Below, piece after piece: positions 17,845 through 27,661 of a DNA stretch of 64,000 nucleotides (the first letter of the stretch is position 1; the number at the start of each line of letters is the position of its first letter). The notes beneath the pieces were generated by a model. That model was not told the origin of the DNA. It saw only the letters and a list, made by a program, of their open reading frames with translations, and made no database searches. Made by a program: the position numbers and the translations under genes. The DNA is from CADEEN01 sp963751775 (GTDB lineage Bacteria; Pseudomonadota; Gammaproteobacteria; Burkholderiales; Burkholderiaceae_C): positions 372,001 to 436,000 of the forward strand of contig CAVVVW010000008.1 of the NCBI GenBank assembly GCA_963751775.1, given 5' to 3'.

Positions 17845-18854
17845 CCGCCCTGCCGCACCGCTACACCGCGATGGCGCTGACACGGGCGGACGACCCCGTG
17901 CTGCAGGCGGTCGAACGCGCGATGCCGCTGCCCGGCCCGGGCCAGTTGCTGTTGCGCGTTGACGTGTGCGGCGTCTGTCGTACCGACCTGCACATCGTCG
18001 ATGGCGAACTGACCTGCCCCAGTTTGCCGCGCGTGCCGGGCCACGAGGTGGTCGGCACCGTGGCCGCGCTCGGTGCTGGCTGCCGGCGCTTTGCGCCCGG
18101 CGTGCGCGTCGGCGTGCCCTGGTTGCATGCCAGTTGCGGCGCATGCGCATGGTGCACCAGCCAGCGCGAGAACCTGTGCACGAGCGCGCGCTTCACCGGC
18201 TTTGACGTCGACGGCGGCTACGCCGAATTCATGCTCGCCGAAGAGGACTTCTGTTTCGCCTTGCCCGAGCGCTACACCAACGAGCAGGCCGCGCCGCTGC
18301 TGTGCGCCGGCTTGATCGGCTGGCGCGCGCTCGGCATGGCGGGCAACGCGCGCAACCTGGGTCTGTACGGCTTCGGCGCGGCCGGACACCTGGTCGCGCA
18401 GGTCGCGCTGCAACAGGGCCGGCGCGTGTTCGCGTTCACGCGGCCGGGCGACGAAGCGGCACAGGCGCTCGCGCGCTCCCTCGGTGTGCAATGGGCAGGT
18501 GGCTCCGACGAAGCGCCGCCCTCGCCGATCGACGGCGCGCTGCTGTTCGCGCCCGTCGGCGCGCTGGTGCCGATCGCGCTGCAGCACAGCCTCCCGGGCA
18601 GTGCCATCGTCTGCGCCGGCATCCACATGAGCGATATCCCGCGCCTGCCCTACCGGCTGCTGTGGGGCGAGCGCTGCGTTCGGTCCGTCGCCAACCTGAC
18701 ACGGCGCGACGGCGAGGCGTTCTTCGCCTGGGCCGCCGGCCACCCGCTGGTCAGCACTACGGAGCCGTTCGCACTGCGCGACGCCAACCTGGCGCTCGAC
18801 CGCCTGCGCCAAGGCGCCGTCACGGGCGCCGCGGTGCTGCGCATTTCGCACTAG
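17841..18854 (+). CDS. Zinc-dependent alcohol dehydrogenase family protein
   Basis: This 337-residue medium-chain dehydrogenase has the catalytic zinc ligands in VCGVCRTDLHIVDGEL and PGHEVVG, and four structural-zinc cysteines in ASCGACAWCTSQRENLC. The nucleotide-binding turn is LGLYGFGAAGHLVAQVA, and FTGFDVDGGYAEFMLA is typical of the AdhA-like group. It would interconvert alcohols and aldehydes with NAD(P). The GTG start overlaps the kinase stop (GTGA). Relatives are induced under low oxygen in pseudomonads, which matches the promoter upstream of the operon. Confidence 0.9.
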   Translation: MTALPHRYTAMALTRADDPVLQAVERAMPLPGPGQLLLRVDVCGVCRTDLHIVDGELTCPSLPRVPGHEVVGTVAALGAGCRRFAPGVRVGVPWLHASCGACAWCTSQRENLCTSARFTGFDVDGGYAEFMLAEEDFCFALPERYTNEQAAPLLCAGLIGWRALGMAGNARNLGLYGFGAAGHLVAQVALQQGRRVFAFTRPGDEAAQALARSLGVQWAGGSDEAPPSPIDGALLFAPVGALVPIALQHSLPGSAIVCAGIHMSDIPRLPYRLLWGERCVRSVANLTRRDGEAFFAWAAGHPLVSTTEPFALRDANLALDRLRQGAVTGAAVLRISH

Positions 18855-18924
18855 GGCCCGTTCGCACGGCCGCCCGGCTTGCGAACAGGCCCCAGCCGGC
18901 GCGATCGCGCGCGGCTGGCGCCGC

Positions 18925-20070
18925 TCAGCCCGGCGCGACGGCCGCGCGCGGCGCGATGAGCAGCACCACCGCGCCGATGCCGGCCAGCACGGCCAGCAAC
19001 GCGACCAGGCCGCCGACAAAGGGCACGCGGCCGAGAAGCGCCAGCGCCAGCACCGCCGCCATTGCCGATGCGATGCGCCAGCCGATGCGGCCCGCCGCAT
19101 CGGCCTTGAATCGCGCCAGCGTCCACTGCCCCAGCGCGACCGCGCTGCCGACGTAACCCAGCAGCAGCAACGCCAGGTAGAGCAGCACGACCAGCAGCGC
19201 CAGCGGGATGCCGACGATGGTGATCACCAGGATCAGGGCCGCGATCGGAATGCAGACCAGTGCGACGAAGCCCCACAGCAGGGCCCAGGCCCATCGGCTG
19301 CGCAGCCCGTCGGCCACACGCCGCGAAGTCACCGGCAGCACGGCAACGAGCGTGGCCGCGATGGCCATCAGGCCGAACGTCCACCACCACGATGGCCCGA
19401 CCCGGTGCGCACGCGCGCGCCAGCCGGATTCGCGCTGCGCGCCCGACGCATCAGCGCCGCCGGACAGCCCCAGCTGCTCGATCGCACCGGCCACCTGCGC
19501 GGCGGGGTCGCGTACCAACTCGTCGCCGCTGCGGTAGCGCAGCGCGCCGGCCAGCCGCGCGTTGGGCCCGAGTGTCAGGCGCCCGGCGTTGGACACCACG
19601 TCGCCATCGACCGGCCCGTCGATCAGCACGCGGCCCCCGCTGGCCGTGACCGAACCCATGACCGCGCCACGCAGCGACACCTGGCCGGCGCCGACCGTGA
19701 CGTTGCCGCCCACCGTGGCCATCGGACCGACGTCGACCTGGCCGCCGCCGACGCGCAGGTTGCGGCCTATCGGTGCGTCGAGCGTCAACCGGCCGCCGCC
19801 GGCGTAGACGCTGCGCTCGACCTTGGCCGTCACGCGCAGGTTGCCGCCGGCGAGCATCGCGTCGCCGGCCACGGGCGCATCGACATCGACGTTGCCGCCG
19901 GCGGCGATCAGATCGCCCGGCACGGGCTGGTCGATACGCACCGAGCCGCCGAAGACGAGCGTATCCGAGCCGACGTGGCGCGGCGCTGCGGGCTGCGCGT
20001 CCTCGGCGCGCGCACAGGCCGTGACCAGCATCAGCAAGCCGCCCAGGATCATCGCACTGCGCTTGAACAT
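18925..20070 (-). CDS. Bactofilin-like/polymer-forming protein with C-terminal membrane domain
   Basis: This 381-residue protein has a signal peptide (ILGGLLMLVTACARAEDAQ). It continues with a run of short beta-helix repeats of the form GDLIAAGGNVDVDAPVAGDA...LAGGNLRV (about residues 45-190), then four hydrophobic segments in the C-terminal half (for example WTFGLMAIAATLVAVLPV and IPIAALILVITIVGIPLALL). The beta-helix would lie in the periplasm and the rest in the inner membrane. The start at 20070 follows GGAGG. A TTGCGCGCAATCAA palindrome (20136-20149) is 41.5 bp from position 20101, but the -10 box is weak. Confidence 0.75.
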   Translation of the reverse strand: MFKRSAMILGGLLMLVTACARAEDAQPAAPRHVGSDTLVFGGSVRIDQPVPGDLIAAGGNVDVDAPVAGDAMLAGGNLRVTAKVERSVYAGGGRLTLDAPIGRNLRVGGGQVDVGPMATVGGNVTVGAGQVSLRGAVMGSVTASGGRVLIDGPVDGDVVSNAGRLTLGPNARLAGALRYRSGDELVRDPAAQVAGAIEQLGLSGGADASGAQRESGWRARAHRVGPSWWWTFGLMAIAATLVAVLPVTSRRVADGLRSRWAWALLWGFVALVCIPIAALILVITIVGIPLALLVVLLYLALLLLGYVGSAVALGQWTLARFKADAAGRIGWRIASAMAAVLALALLGRVPFVGGLVALLAVLAGIGAVVLLIAPRAAVAPG

Positions 20071-20182
20071 GCGGCCTCCGCGGTTAATCAGGACGAGCAG
20101 AATACGGCAGCGCACACCGCCGCAACACGCATGGCTTGCGCGCAATCAAGCGCCACGCCTTGCGCGCAGCCGGGCGCCGTCG

Positions 20183-20223
20183 TTGATCGCGCGCAATGCT
20201 GCATTGCAAAAACTTCCTAGACT
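20183..20223 (+). promoter_or_regulatory. Crp/Fnr-type class II promoter of hsp20
   Basis: TTGATCGCGCGCAA at 20183-20196 is followed by TAGACT at 20218-20223. Centre-to-start spacing is 41.5 bp for a start near 20231. The half-sites TTGAT and CGCAA are the two variants seen across the island. Confidence 0.7.
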
Positions 20224-20281
20224 TTCATAGGGGGTCGCATCAATCTCTGCTGCGCACTCCCCCGCTCTAGTGAAGGAGTTG

Positions 20282-20716
20282 ATGATGAACGCGCTGACAA
20301 GGTTCGAAAGGCTCGACGACATGTTTCCGGACATGTTCCGCCGCTGGATGCGCCCGATGGCGACCGCCGGCTTCGAGGCCCCGGCCGAGATCCGCATCGA
20401 CGTGTCGGAAAGCGACAAGGGTTATGAAGTGCGCGCCGAAATCCCCGGCGCCAAGAAGGAAGACATCCGGGTCACGATCGACGGCAACTACGTTTCGATC
20501 AGTGCCGAGGTCCGGCGTGAAAAGGAAGAAGAGAAGAAGGCCAAGGGCGAGCGCACGCTGGTCAAGGAGCTGTTCTTCGGCAGCGCCTCGCGCGGCTTCT
20601 CGCTGCCGTTCGAAGTCGACGAGAAGGTCTCGTTTGCCAAGTACGAAGACGGCGTGCTCAAACTCTCGCTGCTGAAGAAGCAGGAGGCCGCGGCCCGCAC
20701 GCTGAACATCCAGTAG
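20282..20716 (+). CDS. Hsp20/alpha-crystallin small heat-shock protein
   Basis: This 144-residue protein has an alpha-crystallin domain from about residue 38 (EIRIDVSESDKGYEVRAEIPGAKKEDIRVTIDGNYVSI) to the end. The terminal conserved motif is DGVLKLSLLKK. Small heat-shock proteins bind unfolding proteins without ATP and pass them to other chaperones. The start follows AAGGAG at the proper distance; a second ATG lies one codon later. The long polar loop (EEEKKAKGERT) is typical of class A proteins. The exporter genes begin 7 bp downstream on the same strand. Confidence 0.95.
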   Translation: MMNALTRFERLDDMFPDMFRRWMRPMATAGFEAPAEIRIDVSESDKGYEVRAEIPGAKKEDIRVTIDGNYVSISAEVRREKEEEKKAKGERTLVKELFFGSASRGFSLPFEVDEKVSFAKYEDGVLKLSLLKKQEAAARTLNIQ

Positions 20717-20723
20717 GCACTGG

Positions 20724-21502
<779 letters not shown>

Positions 21503-21506
<4 letters not shown>

Positions 21507-23872
21507 AGGCACTGGACCGCAAGCTGCTGCGCGACCTGGTCGCTTTGTGGAGCCAGGCGCTGACGATCGCGCTGGTGGTGGCCAGCGGCATCGGCGGCTT
21601 CATCACCACGCTGTCGGCGGTGGACTCGCTGGCGCTGGCCCGCGATCGCTTCTATGCCAGCGGCCGCTTCGCCGACGTCTTTGCCAGCGTCAAGCGCGCG
21701 CCCAATGCGCTGGCCGACACGCTGCGCGCCACGCCCGGCGTGGCCGACGTGCAGACCACGATCGAGCAGATCGTTCGCATCGAGCTCGACGGCGTGGCCG
21801 ACCCGGTGATCGGCCAGCTGATCGGCATCGACGCGCGGCAGCCGCAGCGCATGAACCGCATCAGCCTGCGCAGCGGCCGGCCACTCGACCAGGCGCACCA
21901 GACCGACGGCGCGCTGGCGGCGCTGGTCTCGGCCGGATTCGCCGATGCGCGCGGCCTGGTGCCCGGCTCGCGCATTGGTGCGCTGATCAACGGCAAGCGG
22001 CGCACGCTGGTGATAGCCGGCATCGCCCTGTCGCCCGAGTTCATCTTCGCCGGCATGATGGGTGTGCCCGACATGCGCGGCTTCGGTGTCTTCTGGGTCG
22101 ACCGCGACGCTCTCGCCGCCGCCTACGACATGGACGGCGCGTTCAATCGCGTCGCGGTCAAGCTGGCGCCCGGGGCCAGCCCACCGGCGACGATCGCCGG
22201 GCTGTCGCGCCAGCTCACGCGCTACGGCGGCCGCGAGGCCCATGGCCGCGAAGACCAGCCTTCGCACGCCATGCTCGACAACGAGATCAAGGAACAGCGC
22301 GTGATCGGCACCGTGCTGCCGTCGATCTTCCTCGGCGTGGCGGCATTTCTGCTCAACGTCGTCGTGTCGCGGCTGGTGGCCACGCAGCGCGAGCAGATCG
22401 CCGCGCTGAAGGCGCTCGGCTACCCGAACCACACGATCGCCGCGCATTACCTCAAGCTGGTGCTGCTGATCGTGACGGCCGGGCTGCTGATCGGCATCGC
22501 ACTGGGCGACCGCCTGGGCACCATGTTGACCGGCCTGTATACCGAGTTCTTCCAGTTCCCGAGCTTCGAGCACCGCATCGCGCCGTGGCTGCTGATGGTC
22601 AGCATCGGCATCACCGTGGCCACTGCGGTGCTCGGCACCCTGAACGCGATCCTGGCCACCGCGCGGCTGGCGCCGGCCGAGGCGATGCGGCCGCCGGCGC
22701 CCGGGCGCTACCGGCGCACGCTGGTCGAGCGGCTGGGCATCAAGCGCATCGGGCCGTCGCTGCAGATGATCTTGCGCAACATGGAGCGCCGGCCCTGGCG
22801 CACGTCGCTGTCGATCGGCGGCGTTGCGGCCGCGGTGGCGATCGTCGTGATGGGCAACTTCTTTCGCGACGCCATCGATTACATCGTCGATTCGCAGTTC
22901 AACGTCGCGATGCGCAGCGACGTGATCCTGTGGATGACGGAAGCGGCCGACGACAGCGGCCGCCACGAAGTGGCGCGCCTGCCCGGCGTGACCGCGGCCG
23001 AGTCGGGACGCGACGTCCCGGTGCGCTTCGTCAACGGCCACCTCAGCGAGCGGGGGCAGATCCGGGGTCATCCACGGCATGGCCAGTTGACCCGCATCGT
23101 CGACGTGAACAACCGCGAGGCCAGCCGGCTCGAGGGCGATGGCCTGGTGATGACCGACCGTCTGGCCGACAAGCTGGCGCTGCACATCGGCGACCTGGTG
23201 CGCGTCGAGGTGCTCGAAGGCCGGCAGCGCACGCTGCTCGTGCCGCTGACCACCACCGTGCGCGAGATGATGGGCCTGAACGCCTACATGGAGCGTCGCG
23301 CGCTGAACCGCCTGCTCGAGGAGGGCGACCAGTCGACCTGGTATGCGCTGGGGCTGGAGCACGGCCGCGAATCCGAATTGCTGGAGGCGACCAAGCAGTT
23401 GCCACGCGTCGTCGGCGCCTTCAGCAAGGCCACGCTGCTGCGCAACATGCAGGAGGTGAGCGCACGCAACATCCGCATCATGAGCACGATCCTGACGGTG
23501 TTTGCCACCATCATCGCCGTCGGCGTGGTCTACAACAACGCGCGCATTGCGTTGGCCGAACGCACCTGGGAGCTGGCCAGCCTGCGCGTGCTCGGGTTCA
23601 CGCGTGCCGAGGTGTCGGGCCTGCTGCTCGGCGAGATGGCGATCGGCATCGCGATCGCGATGCCGCTGGGCATGGCGCTGGGCTACGGGCTGGTGGAGTT
23701 GATCACCGTGCTGCTCAAGTCCGACCAGTTCTACTTCCCGGTGGTGATCCGGCCCCCCACTTACGCCTGGGCCGGCATCGCGGTGCTGGCCTCCGGCGTG
23801 GCCAGTGCGCTGGTGGTGCGCCGGCGCATTGACCGGCTCGACATGGTGGCCGCACTGAAGACGCGAGAATGA
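21503..23872 (+). CDS. FtsX-family ABC transporter permease
   Basis: This 789-residue inner-membrane protein is a duplicated FtsX unit. Membrane helices occur near the N-terminus (ALTIALVVASGIGGFITTLS), in two groups in the middle (IFLGVAAFLLNVVVS; LVLLIVTAGLLIGIALG; WLLMVSIGITVATAVLG), again at SIGGVAAAVAIVVMG, and three at the C-terminus (ILTVFATIIAVGVVY; MAIGIAIAMPLGMALG; AGIAVLASGVASALVV). Large periplasmic loops lie between. It starts with GTG coupled to the ATPase stop. It probably moves a lipid-like or hydrophobic substrate to the HlyD-type adaptor. Confidence 0.9.
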
Positions 23873-23885
23873 GCTGAGTATGACT

Positions 23886-23957
23886 GCCCCCACGCTCACC
23901 TTGTTCGCTGCCCCCCAGGGGGCGCTCAGTCCCTTGGGACTGCCCGGCGGGACTGAG
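23886..23957. repeat. GC-rich hairpin element between the FtsX and HlyD genes
   Basis: The short gap holds two perfect stem-loops: GCCCCC paired with GGGGGC around 23911-23925, and CAGTCCC paired with GGGACTG around 23929-23944 with a TT turn. The composition (runs of C and G) differs from the coding DNA. Similar C-rich cassettes recur between genes in some Burkholderiales genomes; I state this from memory. It could act as an RNA hairpin that tunes expression inside the operon. Confidence 0.5.
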
Positions 23958-25200
23958 ATGAAACGCAAGACCTGGTTCACCGTCGCGGCGATCGCTCTCG
24001 GGCTGGCCCTCGCGCTGGCGTGGGCCTTCGCGCCGCGCCCGGTCGAAGTCGAACTCGCTGCGGTGACGCAGGGCCGCTTCGAGAGCACCATCGACGAGGA
24101 CGGCAAGACGCGCCTGGCCGATCGTTATGTCGTTTCGGCACCGCTGGCCGGGCGGCTGGCGCGCATCACGCTGCGCGAGGGCGACACGGTGACGGCCGAG
24201 GCCTTGCTGGCGACGCTGACCCCGGTGCTGCCCGCCATGCAGGACGAGCGCACCCTGCGCGAGCTGCGGGCGCGCGTCGACAGCGCGGACGACAACGTCC
24301 AGCGCGCCGCCTCGCGCCTCGAACGCGCCAAGGTGGCCATGGCGCAGGCGCAGAACGACGCCCGCCGCACCGAAGAGCTGGCCAAGCAGGGTTTCATCGC
24401 ACCGACCAAGCTCGACAGCGACCGCCTGGCCACGCTGGGCGCGCAACGCGAGGTCGAATCGGCCCTGGCCGAACAGCGCATCGCGGCGCACGACCTCGAG
24501 CAGGCGCGCGCCGCGCTCGGCGCCGTGCGCCCGGGCGCCGGGGCGGCGTCGACCCAGCGCGGCTTTGCGCGTGCGCGCCCCGGCGGCCGGCCGCGTGCTG
24601 CGCGTGTTGCAGGCCAGCGAGACGGTCGTCGCCCTCGGCACGCCGCTGCTCGAACTCGGCGACGTCAGCCGCCTGGAGATCGTGGCCGAACTGCTGACCA
24701 CCGACGCGCTCGCGGCCAAGCCCGGCAGCCGCGTGGTGATCGAACGCTGGGGCGGCCCGGCCACGCTCGAAGGCCGTGTGCGCAGTGTCGAGCCGGGCGC
24801 CTTCACGAAGGTGTCGGCACTCGGCGTCGAAGAGCAGCGCGTGCGCGTGCTGATCGACATCACCAGCCCGCGAGATGCATGGCAGGCGCTCGGCGACGGC
24901 TACCGCGTCAGCGTGCGCATCGTCACGCTGGCCGAAGACAAGGCCGTGCAGGTGCCGGTGAGCGCGGTGTTTCCGCTGCCGGCCGGCAGTGCCGGAGCCG
25001 GGACCGATGCCGAGTCCGCGCCGAGCTTTGCCGTCTTCCTCAGCGACGGCGGCCGCGCACGCCTGGTGCCTGTCGTGCTCGCCGCCCGCAACGGCAGCGC
25101 GGCATGGATCCGCAGCGGCCTGGCGACCGGCCAGCAGGTGATCGTCTACCCACCGGCCGCAGTGCGCGATGGGGTGCGCATCGCGGCACGAAAGGTGTGA
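23958..25200 (+). CDS. HlyD-family periplasmic adaptor subunit (frameshifted)
   Basis: This protein of about 413 residues has one N-terminal membrane helix (FTVAAIALGLALALAWAF), a barrel-sandwich start (FESTIDEDGKTRLADRYVVSAPLAGRLARI), a coiled-coil hairpin (about residues 85-185) and the second half ALRVRAPAAGRVLRVLQASETVV with GSRVVIERWGGPATLEGRV. The frame changes near 24555, in a run of G and C. The start MKRKTWF at 23958 follows GGGACTGAG. It would link the FtsX-type permease to the outer envelope or deliver substrate to the periplasm. Confidence 0.85.
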
Positions 25201-25264
25201 GCCCAGCAAGGCGCTGGCGCGGGCCGGCTGTCACGCACAATGGGCCCCGGATGGAAAATGCCCG

Positions 25265-25618
25265 ATGCGAACCAAGCTCAATGTCGTGCTCGCGCTGCTG
25301 CTGGGTTGCACGGCGGCCTCGGCCACGACATGTGAATCACTGCGCCTCGAGATCGAGTCGAAGATCAAGAACGCCGGGGTGACCGGGTTCTCGGTCACGA
25401 CCGTCGAGGCCGGCGCGTCGGCGCCGGGCAAGGTCGTCGGCACCTGTGATCAAGGCAACAGGAAGATCATGTACCTCCGGCCCAAACCCGCGGGCAGCGA
25501 CGCCACGGTGGCGCCAGAGCCGGTCAAGCCCGCCGCGCAGGCCAAGCACAGCGCCGATGCGATCGTCACCGAGTGCAAGGACGGCTCGGTGGTGACCAAC
25601 GGCGACTGCAAGAAGTAG
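25265..25618 (+). CDS. DUF1161 domain-containing small secreted protein
   Basis: This 117-residue protein has a signal peptide (MRTKLNVVLALLLGCTAASA). The DUF1161 core follows: TTCESLRLEIESKIKNAGVTGFSVTTVE and GKVVGTCDQGNRKIMYLR. A second short module, IVTECKDGSVVTNGDCKK, forms the end; four cysteines suggest two disulfides in the periplasm. The function is unknown. The start at 25265 gives a clean signal peptide. It lies 64 bp after the exporter operon. Confidence 0.85.
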   Translation: MRTKLNVVLALLLGCTAASATTCESLRLEIESKIKNAGVTGFSVTTVEAGASAPGKVVGTCDQGNRKIMYLRPKPAGSDATVAPEPVKPAAQAKHSADAIVTECKDGSVVTNGDCKK

Positions 25619-25659
25619 GTCCCGAACGTTCTTATGCACTTGCCCGTGGGAGCGCGCTG

Positions 25660-26073
25660 ATGGCCATTGGTTGGTTCACGGTCTTGAAGAGCGTCCCCTG
25701 GTCGACGGTCATCAGCAATGCGCCGGTGATCGCCGACGGGGCGAAGAAGCTGTGGAAGGCGGTGGCAAAGAAGCCGCCGTCGCCCGAGCCGCTGCCTGCC
25801 CGCGAACAAGTCGCGGCCGACGCCGGCGACCGGGCCGTCGCCACCCTGCGCACGCAGCTCGCCGCCGTGGAATTGACTTCGTCGCGGCTGGAGGAGCAGA
25901 TGCTGGCGTCTTCCGAGCTGATCAAGGCGCTGGCCGAACAGAACACCCTGCTGATCGGGTTGGTCGAGGCCAATTGCCTGCGAACCCTCTGGCTCGCGCG
26001 GGCGGTCGGCGTGCTGGGCGTCGTCGCCGCCGCGGGATTGGCCGTCTTCTTCGTTCGTCTGTACGCCGGCTAG
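25660..26073 (+). CDS. Conserved hypothetical tail-anchored protein
   Basis: This 137-residue protein begins MAIGWFTVLKSVPWSTVISNAPVIADGAKKLWKAVAKK. It has a predicted coiled coil (about residues 55-105, ATLRTQLAAVELTSSRLEEQM and ELIKALAEQNTLLIG) and ends with one membrane helix (AVGVLGVVAAAGLAVFFVRLY). I recognise the N-terminus as recurrent in proteobacterial hypothetical proteins but know no function. Its stop is 4 bp into the convergent phosphoribosyltransferase gene. A role as a membrane scaffold is only a guess. Confidence 0.7.
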   Translation: MAIGWFTVLKSVPWSTVISNAPVIADGAKKLWKAVAKKPPSPEPLPAREQVAADAGDRAVATLRTQLAAVELTSSRLEEQMLASSELIKALAEQNTLLIGLVEANCLRTLWLARAVGVLGVVAAAGLAVFFVRLYAG

Positions 26074-26726
26074 CCCGGCATTCGCGCCGCTGCCAGCGCG
26101 GCCAGCACCTCGTCGTCGCCGACCTGGTGAAAGTCGCGATAGTGCAGGCCGATGGCGTGGAACGGGTAGGGTTCGGCCAGACAGACGATGTCGTCAACCT
26201 CGGCGCGCAGGGCGGCCAGCGTGTCGCTCGGCGCCACCGGCACGGCCAGCACCAGGCGCGCGGGGTTGCGGCGGCGCAGCGCCTTCAATGCGGCACGCAC
26301 CGTGGTGCCGGTGGCGATGCCGTCGTCGACGACGATGGCGGTCGCCCCTTCGACGCTGACAGGCGTGCGCCCACGCAGGTAGGCGTGGCGGCGGCGCTCG
26401 ATTTCCTGCAGCTCCTGCGCGGCCTGGGCCTCGACATAGGCCCGATCGACGCCGGTCGCGGCCATCGTCTCGTCGTCGAGCACGATATCGGGCGGCTGGC
26501 CGTCGACGACCGCGGCCACCGCCAGTTCACGCTGCCATGGCGCGCCGATCTTGCGCACCAGCAGCAGGTCCAGCGGCGCGTTCAGCGCCCGCGCGACCTC
26601 GGCGCCGATGGGCACGCCGCCGCGCGGCAGCGCCAGCACGACGATCGGTGGCGGCAGCGACATGCGCGACAGCCGTTGCGCCAGCGCGCGGCCGGCTTCG
26701 GTGCGGTCGGCGAAGGACTTGTTCAT
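26070..26726 (-). CDS. Phosphoribosyltransferase family protein
   Basis: This 218-residue protein has the PRPP-binding signature TAIVVDDGIATGTTVRAAL at about residues 120-138 and an N-terminal VVLALPRGGVPIGAEVARAL loop. This type is commonly annotated as a phosphoribosyltransferase of the ComF-like/Pribosyltran class, and it recurs beside dienelactone-hydrolase-like genes in stress islands. The acceptor base is unknown. The ATG overlaps the upstream hydrolase stop (ATGA), so they form a coupled pair. Confidence 0.85.
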   Translation of the reverse strand: MNKSFADRTEAGRALAQRLSRMSLPPPIVVLALPRGGVPIGAEVARALNAPLDLLLVRKIGAPWQRELAVAAVVDGQPPDIVLDDETMAATGVDRAYVEAQAAQELQEIERRRHAYLRGRTPVSVEGATAIVVDDGIATGTTVRAALKALRRRNPARLVLAVPVAPSDTLAALRAEVDDIVCLAEPYPFHAIGLHYRDFHQVGDDEVLAALAAARMPG

Positions 26727-27376
26727 GCTGCGGCGGCACTCGCGAGCTGCTCGGCAAACCAGCGCGCCGCAAGTTCGGCGACGGCATCGAGCGCGCCCGG
26801 CTCCTCGAACAGGTGCGTCGCTCCAGGCACGACCTCGAGCCGCTGCACGCAGGCCAACTGGCGCATCGCCTGGCGGTTGAGCGCCAACACCTCGACGTCG
26901 TCGCCACCGACGATCAGCAGCGTCGGCGCCCGCACACGCGCCAGGTGCGCTGCGGCCAGATCGGGCCGTCCGCCGCGCGAGACGACCGCCGCCACGCGCT
27001 GCGGCGCATCGGCCGCGGCGCACAGCGCGGCGGCGGCCCCGGTGCTCGCGCCGAACAGGCCCACCGGCAGCGCGCGCAGATCGGGCCGCGATTGCAACCA
27101 GGCCAGCGCCTCGGCGACGCGGCGACTGAGCAGGGCAATGTCGAACACATTGCGGCGGTCGTCGGCCTCGGACGCGGTCAGCAGGTCGAACAACAGGGTC
27201 GACAGCCGATGCCGCTGCAGCACGCCGGCAACGTGGCGGTTGCGCGGGCTGCTGCGGCTGCTGCCGCTGCCGTGCACGAACGCCACCACGCCCAGCGGCT
27301 CCGCCACCGCGTCGAATTCGCCGGGCAAGGCCAGCCTGCCGACCCGAACCTGTTCGCGCTGCACCGATAGCACCAT
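26723..27376 (-). CDS. Alpha/beta hydrolase (dienelactone-hydrolase-like)
   Basis: This 217-residue hydrolase has the oxyanion region GVVAFVHGSGSSRSSPRN, the nucleophile elbow GLFGASTGAAAAL (Ser in GASTG), the Asp region LLIVGGDDVEVLAL and a His in VVPGATHLFEEPG. These are the catalytic Ser-Asp-His triad. The substrate is unknown. It is the first gene of the pair with the phosphoribosyltransferase. The divergent intergenic DNA contains a TTG-N8-CAA palindrome that serves the P-type ATPase on the other strand and perhaps this pair too. Confidence 0.85.
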   Translation of the reverse strand: MVLSVQREQVRVGRLALPGEFDAVAEPLGVVAFVHGSGSSRSSPRNRHVAGVLQRHRLSTLLFDLLTASEADDRRNVFDIALLSRRVAEALAWLQSRPDLRALPVGLFGASTGAAAALCAAADAPQRVAAVVSRGGRPDLAAAHLARVRAPTLLIVGGDDVEVLALNRQAMRQLACVQRLEVVPGATHLFEEPGALDAVAELAARWFAEQLASAAAA

Positions 27377-27474
27377 CTCGACCTCGTCAGCGCATCTTGC
27401 TCATCCCTGGTGGCAGCAACTTTGAGGCACCTCAACTGCAGTCGTAGCGCACACCATCCTGCTGCAACGCGCCA

Positions 27475-27515
27475 TTGCCCGCGCGCAATGCGGGTCATCC
27501 GATTGGGCGTACCTT
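27475..27515 (+). promoter_or_regulatory. Crp/Fnr-type class II promoter of the second P-type ATPase
   Basis: TTGCCCGCGCGCAA at 27475-27488 is followed by TACCTT at 27510-27515, the same +28.5 spacing as elsewhere in the island. The predicted start near 27523 leaves a leader of about 139 nt. That leader contains three tandem ATGAAGAGC units (27517-27543) and a small ORF that runs to 27672, past the ATPase start. Confidence 0.65.
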
Positions 27516-27661
27516 GATGAAGAGCATGAAGAGCATGAAGAGCGCATGGGTATTGCCGAGAAGGGTCAAGAGCAGCCCGCTTCTGAAGTCCGCCACGGCC
27601 GGGTGCGTCGTGACGCGGACGGCGTTTGGGCCTGCGAATCAACCAACACAGCGAGTTGGGA

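Noticed and set aside
27442..27488. Use of the 27475 palindrome for the divergent hydrolase operon
   Set aside because: The nearest -10-like hexamer on that side is about 6 bp off the spacing used elsewhere, so only the ATPase side is supported.
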